A stretch of DNA of 64,000 nucleotides, from contig NZ_CP073581.1 of the NCBI RefSeq assembly GCF_018200035.1, positions 1,174,501-1,238,500 on the forward strand. The letters run 5' to 3'. The notes below the pieces were generated by a model that saw only the letters and a program-made list of their open reading frames with translations, was not told the origin of the DNA and made no database searches. Made by a program: the position numbers and the translations under genes. Shown piece after piece: positions 58,607 through 64,000 of this stretch. The stretch's first letter is position 1, and each line of letters begins with the position of its first letter. This DNA is from Sulfitobacter albidus (GTDB lineage Bacteria; Pseudomonadota; Alphaproteobacteria; Rhodobacterales; Rhodobacteraceae).

Positions 58607-58627
58607 CTGTGTGAGCCCGACCGCCCT

Positions 58628-61417
58628 CTAGAAATGCAGCGACCGCGCACCCGCGGGCGCCGCTACGGGCGGGGCGAATTTTGTGAGGTCGATGCCGTCG
58701 ACGGCGACCTTGTATTCCTCCAGCGTCGGCGTGCGGCCCAGAATGGCCGAGAGCACGACGACCGGGGTGGAGGCCAGCAGGGATTCACCCGTTTTGCCAT
58801 CCGCATCCTCGACCACCCGGCCCTTGAACAGGCGGGTGGAGGTGGCCAGCACCGTGTCGCCCTTGGCCGCCTTTTCCTGATTGCCCATGCACAGGTTACA
58901 GCCCGGACGCTCGAGATAGAGGATATTCTCGTACTCGGTGCGCGCGGTCTGCTTAGGCGCGGTGTCGTCGAATTCGAACCCTGCGTATTTCTGCAGAACG
59001 TCCCAATCGCCCTCGGCCTTCAGCTCATCGATGATGTTGTAGGTGGGGGCGGCGACGACCAGCGGGGCGTTGAATTCGACGCGGCCGTATTCCGCCTCAA
59101 GGTTGCGCAGCATTTGGGCCACGATCTTCACGTCGCCCTTGTGCACCATGCAGGAGCCGACAAAGCCCAGATCGACCTTTTTCTGCGCCCCGTAGTAGGA
59201 GATCGGGCGGATGGTGTCGTGGGTGTAGCGTTTGGAGACATCGGCATTGGCCACGTCCGGGTCCGCGATCATCGGCTCGTCGATGGCCGACAGATCCACG
59301 ACCACTTCGGCGGCGTATCTGGCGTTTTCATCCGGGCGCAGGGCGGGTTTGGTGCCCGCGCGGATTTCCCCGATGCGGCGGTCGGCGATGTCGATGAGGT
59401 TTTGCAGCATGCCGCTGTCGATCTCCATCCCCTTGTCGATCATGGTGCGGATACGGGATTTGGCGATCTCGAGGCTTTCGATCAGCGTCTCATCCTCGGA
59501 GATGCAGATCGAGGCCTTTGCCTTCATCTCGGCCGTCCAGTCGGTAAAGGTGAAGGCCTGATCGGCCAGAAGCGAGCCCAGATGCACCTCGATGATGCGG
59601 CCCTGGAACACGTTGTCGCCGTGCTGCGCCAGCATCTGCGCCTGCGTGGCGTGCACCACGTCGCGGAAATCCATATGCGGGGCCATGGCACCGGTGAACG
59701 TCACCTTGACCGATTGCGGGATCGGCATGGAAGCCTCGCCCGTTGCCAGCGCCAGCGCCACGGTGCCGCTGTCGGCGCCAAAAGCCACGCCTTTGGACAT
59801 GCGGGTGTGGCTGTCGCCGCCGATGATGATCGCCCAATCGTCCACGGTGATGTCGTTGAGCACCTTGTGGATAACGTCTGTCATCGCGTGATAGACGCCT
59901 TTGGGATCGCGCGCGGTGACAAGGCCAAATTTGTTCATAAACGCCATCAGGCGCGGCGTGTTTTCCTGCGCCTTGCGGTCCCAGACCGAGGCGGTGTGAC
60001 AGCCCGACTGGTACGCGCCGTCGACTGTGGGCGACAGCACCGTGGCGGCCATCGCCTCAAGCTCTTGCGAGGTCATCAGGCCGGTGGTGTCCTGGCTGCC
60101 CACGATATTGACGGCCACGCGCACGTCGGAACCTGCGTGCAGGACGCGGCCCGGTGTGGTGCCGCGCGCGTTTGCGTTAAAGATCTTTTCGACCGCGGTG
60201 AGGCCCTGACCCTCGTGGCTGACCTCACGCGCGGGGGCGAAGGCGGATTTGAGCGGCACACCCAGCGCCTCGCAGGCGAAAGTTTGCAGCTTTTTCCCGA
60301 ACACGATGGCATAGGAGCCGCCCGCGCGCATGAATTCGACCTTTTGCGGGGTGAAGGCATCGGAGAGATCGGCCAGCTCTTCGCCCGTCTCGCTATAGAG
60401 CTTTTTGGCCTTGGTGTTGATGCGCAGCACGGTGCCGGTTTCCACCGAATAGCGCTGTTCAAGCACGGGATTGCCGTCGTTGCCGAGGATCGGTTTCCCG
60501 TCCTCGCCGGTTTTGCGCACCCAGTTTTTCAGATCGACCCCGATGCCACCGGTCACGCCCACGGTGGTCAGGAAAATGGGCGAGATGCCGTTGGTGCCGG
60601 CCACGACGGGGGCGATGTTGACGAAGGGGACGTAGGGGCTCGCCTGTTTGCCGGTCCAGAGGGCGACGTTGTTGACGCCCGACATGCGCGAGGAACCCAC
60701 GCCCATCGTGCCCTTTTCGGCCACCAGCATAACGCGCTTGCCGGGGTGCTGAAGCTTGAGGTCTTCGATGTGCTTTTGCGCGGCCTCTGAAATCATGCAT
60801 TTGCCGTGCAATTCGCGGTCGGAGCGGGAATGCGCCTGATTGCCCGGCGAGAGCAGATCGGTGGAGATATCCCCTTCGCCCGCGACAAAGGTGACGACCT
60901 CGACCTCTTCCTCGACCAGCGGCAGGCGGGTAAAAAACTCCGCCTCGGCGTAGCTTTGCAGGATCTCGCGCGCAACCGGGTTGCCCGCGTCAAGTGCTGC
61001 CTTCAGCCGGTCGGTGTCGGCATCGTAGAGGAAGAACTGCGTTTTCAGCACCTCGGCGGCCTGTGCGGCGATGGCGGCATCCTCGCCCAGGGCGAGATCG
61101 AGCAGCACCTCAACCGACGGGCCGCCCTTCATGTGCGACAGCAACTCGAACGCGAAGGGGACGGTGATCTCATCAAGGGCGATCTGGCCCAGCGCGATCT
61201 CCTTGAGGAACGCGGCCTTGACGCCCGCCGCCTCGGTCGTGCCGGGCAGGGTGTTGTAGATAAAGAAGTTCAGCGCATCGGCGCGGTCGGCGTGGGCGGG
61301 ATCGCGGATGATCTCGCAGATTTCGGCCGTCAGCGGGCCTGCGTCGATGGGTTTGGGGCTGAGGCCCTGTGCCTTGCGGCTCTCAATCTCAGACAGGTAA
61401 TCGGTGTAATGTCCCAT
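58628..61417 (-). CDS. acnB: Aconitate hydratase B (bifunctional aconitase / 2-methylisocitrate dehydratase)
   Basis: This 929-residue [4Fe-4S] enzyme of the TCA cycle interconverts citrate and isocitrate. The AcnB domain order is seen: an N-terminal HEAT-like domain (about 1-160), the swivelling domain, then the catalytic core with GDSHTRMSKGV and the Fe-S cysteines in VGSCMVHKGD and ERPGCNLCMGNQE. It is slightly longer than E. coli AcnB (865). The start is MGHYTDYLSEIESRK at 61417, preceded by AAGGAGAC. It is transcribed away from a TGTATAC repeat that may regulate it. Confidence 0.95.
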   Translation of the reverse strand: MGHYTDYLSEIESRKAQGLSPKPIDAGPLTAEICEIIRDPAHADRADALNFFIYNTLPGTTEAAGVKAAFLKEIALGQIALDEITVPFAFELLSHMKGGPSVEVLLDLALGEDAAIAAQAAEVLKTQFFLYDADTDRLKAALDAGNPVAREILQSYAEAEFFTRLPLVEEEVEVVTFVAGEGDISTDLLSPGNQAHSRSDRELHGKCMISEAAQKHIEDLKLQHPGKRVMLVAEKGTMGVGSSRMSGVNNVALWTGKQASPYVPFVNIAPVVAGTNGISPIFLTTVGVTGGIGVDLKNWVRKTGEDGKPILGNDGNPVLEQRYSVETGTVLRINTKAKKLYSETGEELADLSDAFTPQKVEFMRAGGSYAIVFGKKLQTFACEALGVPLKSAFAPAREVSHEGQGLTAVEKIFNANARGTTPGRVLHAGSDVRVAVNIVGSQDTTGLMTSQELEAMAATVLSPTVDGAYQSGCHTASVWDRKAQENTPRLMAFMNKFGLVTARDPKGVYHAMTDVIHKVLNDITVDDWAIIIGGDSHTRMSKGVAFGADSGTVALALATGEASMPIPQSVKVTFTGAMAPHMDFRDVVHATQAQMLAQHGDNVFQGRIIEVHLGSLLADQAFTFTDWTAEMKAKASICISEDETLIESLEIAKSRIRTMIDKGMEIDSGMLQNLIDIADRRIGEIRAGTKPALRPDENARYAAEVVVDLSAIDEPMIADPDVANADVSKRYTHDTIRPISYYGAQKKVDLGFVGSCMVHKGDVKIVAQMLRNLEAEYGRVEFNAPLVVAAPTYNIIDELKAEGDWDVLQKYAGFEFDDTAPKQTARTEYENILYLERPGCNLCMGNQEKAAKGDTVLATSTRLFKGRVVEDADGKTGESLLASTPVVVLSAILGRTPTLEEYKVAVDGIDLTKFAPPVAAPAGARSLHF

Positions 61418-61475
61418 GGGGTCTCCTTGGCAGGGTCGGGGCCGGGGCGGGGGCTGACCCAGCGCGGCTGCTATT

Positions 61476-61493
61476 TGTATACCGATGTATACA
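61476..61493. promoter_or_regulatory. Possible GntR-type operator upstream of acnB
   Basis: TGTATACCGATGTATACA holds two TGTATAC units and is nearly palindromic. TGTATACA-like sites are typical of several GntR-family regulators of carbon metabolism. It lies 59 bases before the acnB start, close to where a promoter is expected. Confidence 0.4.
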
Positions 61494-61542
61494 GAAAAAA
61501 CAGCGACCGCAATTGTCATATGACCGCGTGGAAAAACCGCGC

Positions 61543-62355
61543 TTAACGGCTCAGATCGGGGAGGGAGATATTCGCGACCTGCTCGGCAATCGGATCGTTG
61601 CTGAGCGGGTGGGAGGCGGCGTCAAACTGATCGGGATCACGCATCGGTTGCCAGTCGCCGCCGACGTATACTTCAAGCCCGGAGAACCGCGCCTTGTAGC
61701 CCATCTTTTGGCTGCCGGGCACCCAATAGCCCAGATAGACATAGGGCAGGCCCGCCGCGCGGGCGATCTCGACGTGATCGAGAATGATGTAATTGCCCAG
61801 CCCGTCGCTGGGCCGGTCGGGGGTGTAAAAGCTGTAGACCATGCTGACGCCATCGCCCAGCACATCCGTAAGGCACACGCCGATCAGATCATCCGTATCG
61901 GTGTCGCGGTATTCGATCACGCGGGTGCGGATCGGGGTTTCCTCGATCATCGCGGCGAATTCGAAGACGTCCATATCGGCCATGCCGCCGTCGGAATGGC
62001 GACTGTCGAGGTAGCGGCGAAAAAGGTCGTATTGCTCTTCGGTTGCCCAGGGGGAGGTCGCGCGCCGCGCCAGCCCTGCGTTGCGCTTGATCGTGCGCCG
62101 CTGGCTTTTGCTGGGGGTGAATTTTGAAACGTCAATGCGCGCCGACAGGCAGGCGGCACATTCGGTGCAAGACGGGCGGTAGAGCACATTCTGGCTGCGG
62201 CGAAACCCCTGGCCCGACAGGCTGTCGTTGAGTTGCTCTGCCGCTTCGCCTTGCAGGGCGGTGAACAGCTTACGCTCCATGCGTCCCTCGAGATACGGGC
62301 ACGGCTGAGGTGCCGTGACGTAGAACTGCGGGGCGAGGGGGAGCGAATGACGCAT
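61543..62355 (-). CDS. bpt: Aspartate/glutamate leucyltransferase (Bpt/Ate family)
   Basis: This 270-residue N-end-rule enzyme transfers leucine from leucyl-tRNA to proteins starting with Asp or Glu, marking them for ClpS/ClpAP. The N-terminal cysteine block ([15 protein letters not shown], then [16 protein letters not shown]) and the C-terminal GNAT-like part with [20 protein letters not shown] are characteristic. Length is typical of bacterial Bpt. It is on the same strand as acnB, 125 bases upstream. Confidence 0.92.
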   Translation of the reverse strand: MRHSLPLAPQFYVTAPQPCPYLEGRMERKLFTALQGEAAEQLNDSLSGQGFRRSQNVLYRPSCTECAACLSARIDVSKFTPSKSQRRTIKRNAGLARRATSPWATEEQYDLFRRYLDSRHSDGGMADMDVFEFAAMIEETPIRTRVIEYRDTDTDDLIGVCLTDVLGDGVSMVYSFYTPDRPSDGLGNYIILDHVEIARAAGLPYVYLGYWVPGSQKMGYKARFSGLEVYVGGDWQPMRDPDQFDAASHPLSNDPIAEQVANISLPDLSR

Positions 62356-62428
62356 AGACGGAGAACTCGGGTTGCGGACAGCGTGCAGGATAGCGCCCGA
62401 ACCGCGCAGGGCAATCCCCCAATTCCAG

Positions 62429-62854
62429 CTAGGCGCGCCGGTTCAGCGCGACCGTGCCCAGCACCATGTCGGTGATGCTTTGGCGCCGTTCCGATCCCAG
62501 CATCGTCACGACCGCCGCCAGCTGCACAAGCGGCATCGCCCAGGACAGCGCGTAGCCCAGCGTGTGAAAGAACGCGTGCGGCAGATCGAGCGGACGGTCA
62601 TCGTGGCGCCGCAACTCGATCGACATCAGCCGCATCCCCAGGGTGGCTGAGCCGCGCGCGATGCTCACCGTGCGGTAGGCAAAGCTGAGCACAGCATAGA
62701 GCACCGGCAGAAAGAAAAGCCCGATGAAGGCCGTGAAGGGGACCACGACGGCCACAAGCAGCGCCACGAGAACGACGTCGACGACCCACGCGACAAAGCG
62801 TTTGAGCGGCACACCGTCGTAGAACTGCGGCTGGGTATCGGGATCGGGCAACAT
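62429..62854 (-). CDS. RDD family membrane protein
   Basis: This 141-residue inner-membrane protein has the RDD arginine-aspartate signature in [19 protein letters not shown] (residues 18-36), two further helices (about 37-60 and 100-120) and the conserved [14 protein letters not shown] near the end. The family is widespread and poorly defined; some members act in ion homeostasis. It is a single gene between bpt and the DUF2852 gene, on the same strand. Confidence 0.9.
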   Translation of the reverse strand: MLPDPDTQPQFYDGVPLKRFVAWVVDVVLVALLVAVVVPFTAFIGLFFLPVLYAVLSFAYRTVSIARGSATLGMRLMSIELRRHDDRPLDLPHAFFHTLGYALSWAMPLVQLAAVVTMLGSERRQSITDMVLGTVALNRRA

Positions 62855-62928
62855 GGGCGTTTCTTCTCTGATGGGAATGGCAGGACGCCCCGCTCAGGTA
62901 AGCGGGGCGCCGGATCGTGCAAGGGGTG

Positions 62929-63348
62929 TTACGCCTCGGATGTGCGGTCTTCTGTGCTGCGCTTGGCGCGCTCTTCCATGAAGGCGTCGAATTCGGACTT
63001 GTCCTTGGCCTCGCGCAGACGCTCGAGGAAGGCTTCGAAATTCTCCTGCTCCTCTTCGAGGCGGCGCAGGGTGTCGGATTTGTAGGCGTCAAAGGCCGAA
63101 TTGCCTGTGCTGCGGCTCATTTGAAACGAGGGGCTGCGGCGGCAGCTGCGGGATTTTGAGGAAAACATGCGTTTGCTCCAGATCATATAGGCAAGAAGGG
63201 CGAGGCCCACGGGCCAGAAGAAGATGAAGCCCAGAACCATGGCCGCGATCCACGCGCCCTTGCCGCGCGCGTCGAGCCAGTCTTCGGATTTGCGAAACCA
63301 TCCGCGGGTGTCGGTGGTGGTTGGGTAGCTGTCATAGGTCGTGGCCAT
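62929..63348 (-). CDS. DUF2852 domain protein
   Basis: This 139-residue protein has one strong membrane helix (about 33-55, AAMVLGFIFFWPVGLALLAYMIW), a basic Ser/Arg-rich linker and a charged coiled coil (LRRLEEEQENFEAFLERLREAKDKSEFDAFMEE). It matches the DUF2852 proteins of Rhodobacterales and Rhizobiales. The function is unknown. The start 63348 gives the usual MATTYDSYPTT N-terminus. Confidence 0.88.
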   Translation of the reverse strand: MATTYDSYPTTTDTRGWFRKSEDWLDARGKGAWIAAMVLGFIFFWPVGLALLAYMIWSKRMFSSKSRSCRRSPSFQMSRSTGNSAFDAYKSDTLRRLEEEQENFEAFLERLREAKDKSEFDAFMEERAKRSTEDRTSEA

Positions 63349-63469
63349 TGTGGTCCCCTTTGTGAACATGCGGACCATGCGGGGTCCGTCCGGTGCGAGG
63401 CGGTGTATGTTAATGCCTTTCACATCTCACTATTTGGGGAGGGGCGGCAAAAACGCAAGGATAAATGTG

Positions 63470-63484
63470 AATGTAATTTACATT
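63470..63484. promoter_or_regulatory. AATGTAA-T-TTACATT palindrome upstream of glnE
   Basis: A perfect 15-base palindrome in an AT-rich patch (about 63460-63500) lies 87 bases before the glnE start and 122 bases from the DUF2852 start. It could be an operator for either gene; no binder is known here. Confidence 0.4.
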
Positions 63485-63570
63485 TATTTTGGAAATTGTT
63501 TTGCATCAGTATGTTATGGAGCGTGCGGTTTGCCGTTGACCTTGTGCTGCGCAAGGCGTTTCCTGCGGAT

Positions 63571-64000
63571 ATGAACATCGATACCCCCTGAGCACGCTGA
63601 TAACCCGTGTCCCGCGCCTGACCGGCGCGGAGGCGCCCGATCTGGATCTGGGTGGGTTCGACGCCGCTTTGCACCCGCTTTTGCGCGGCGCGGCGGCGCA
63701 GGCGCCGTATCTCGCCGGGCTGATCGCCAAGGAAGGGGGTGGCTGCGCGCGGCTGTCACGACGCCGCAGGCCGCGCTGGCCGGGCTCATGACGCCCGTGA
63801 CGCAAGACGTGGGCAGCGTGCTGAGACAGCGCAAACGCCGGGTGGCGCTGCTGTCCGCGCTGGCGGATCTGGGCGGTGCATGGTCGCTGGAGGACGTCAC
63901 CGGGGCGCTGAGCGATTTTGCGGGCTTTGCCACGCAGACAGCGCTTGAGACGGCCATCGGCGCGCTGATCCGGCGCGGCAAGCTGCCGGGCATGGGCGAA
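63571..64000 (+). CDS. glnE: Glutamine synthetase adenylyltransferase, N-terminal part (frame broken twice)
   Basis: The restored N-terminus reads MNIDTPLSTLITRVPRLTG, then AAQAPYLAGLIAKEGGWLRA and DVGSVLRQRKRRVALLSALADLGG. That is the start of GlnE, which adenylylates and deadenylylates glutamine synthetase. As written the frame breaks at CCCCC 63584-63588 and at GGGGG 63735-63739; one extra C and one extra G give an open frame to the window edge. Without them only fragments are seen. The RKRRVALL block belongs to the catalytic domain start. The gene continues off the right edge. Confidence 0.82.

Overview
The window looks like a chromosomal segment from a Roseobacter-group member of the Rhodobacteraceae (Alphaproteobacteria). 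The grounds are the high GC content, the overlapping cysG-DUF2849-cysI-cysH-DUF934 cluster, two TRAP transporter loci, an AcnB-type aconitase, a DUF2852 protein and a bacterial leucyltransferase (Bpt/Ate). No plasmid, prophage, insertion sequence or CRISPR array was seen. The only foreign-looking patches are a leucine-rich-repeat gene lying between two identical tRNA-Asp genes and a low-GC secreted orphan near 58 kb.

Layout. 1-4.8 kb: assimilatory sulfate/sulfite reduction and siroheme synthesis, with a divergent Lrp/AsnC regulator. 5-6.2 kb: a cytochrome P450. 6.2-12.6 kb: a DctB/DctD-like two-component pair and a dctPQM TRAP transporter. 12.7-17.1 kb: tpiA, two Fe-S assembly factors (SufA-like, SufT-like), a SatD/DUF3307 pair with a large inverted repeat, and tgt. 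17.2-24.2 kb: the phenylacetate operon (3-oxoadipyl-CoA thiolase, paaA-B-C-D-E, paaZ). 24.5-27.6 kb: lon and an HU-like protein. 27.6-30.4 kb: two tRNA-Val and two tRNA-Asp genes around a phosphatase and the LRR gene. 30.4-34.3 kb: sulfotransferase-like, glycosyltransferase, haloacetate-dehalogenase-like and creatinase genes. 34.5-44.4 kb: DsbA-like, M48/TPR protease, aminotransferase, AmiC-type amidase, PBP1A, prfB and an amidase. 44.4-47.3 kb: a Rieske oxygenase, an XRE regulator and a conserved hypothetical. 47.4-50.3 kb: ilvI, a small membrane protein and ilvH behind an attenuator whose leader peptide contains Leu-Val-Val-Ile-Val. 50.5-57.7 kb: an acidic anchored protein, a NarL-type two-component pair and a second (TakP-like) TRAP transporter. 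57.9-64 kb: the orphan, acnB, bpt/ate, an RDD protein, DUF2852 and the start of glnE.

How the genes work together. Sulfur assimilation supplies sulfide, with CysG providing the siroheme cofactor for CysI. Two organic-acid TRAP systems each sit beside a sensor kinase/regulator pair that probably controls them. The paa genes convert phenylacetyl-CoA towards central metabolism, with a thiolase for the last step. Lon, the M48 protease, the DsbA-like protein, AmiC and PBP1A are housekeeping functions for protein quality and the cell envelope.

A caution on the sequence itself: seven reading-frame breaks (dctP1, dctM1, dctM2 twice, the amidase, glnE twice) are all repaired by adding one base to a run of four to six G or C, and an eighth G run may hide the true start of the SufT-like gene. 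This looks more like homopolymer under-calling than real gene decay.
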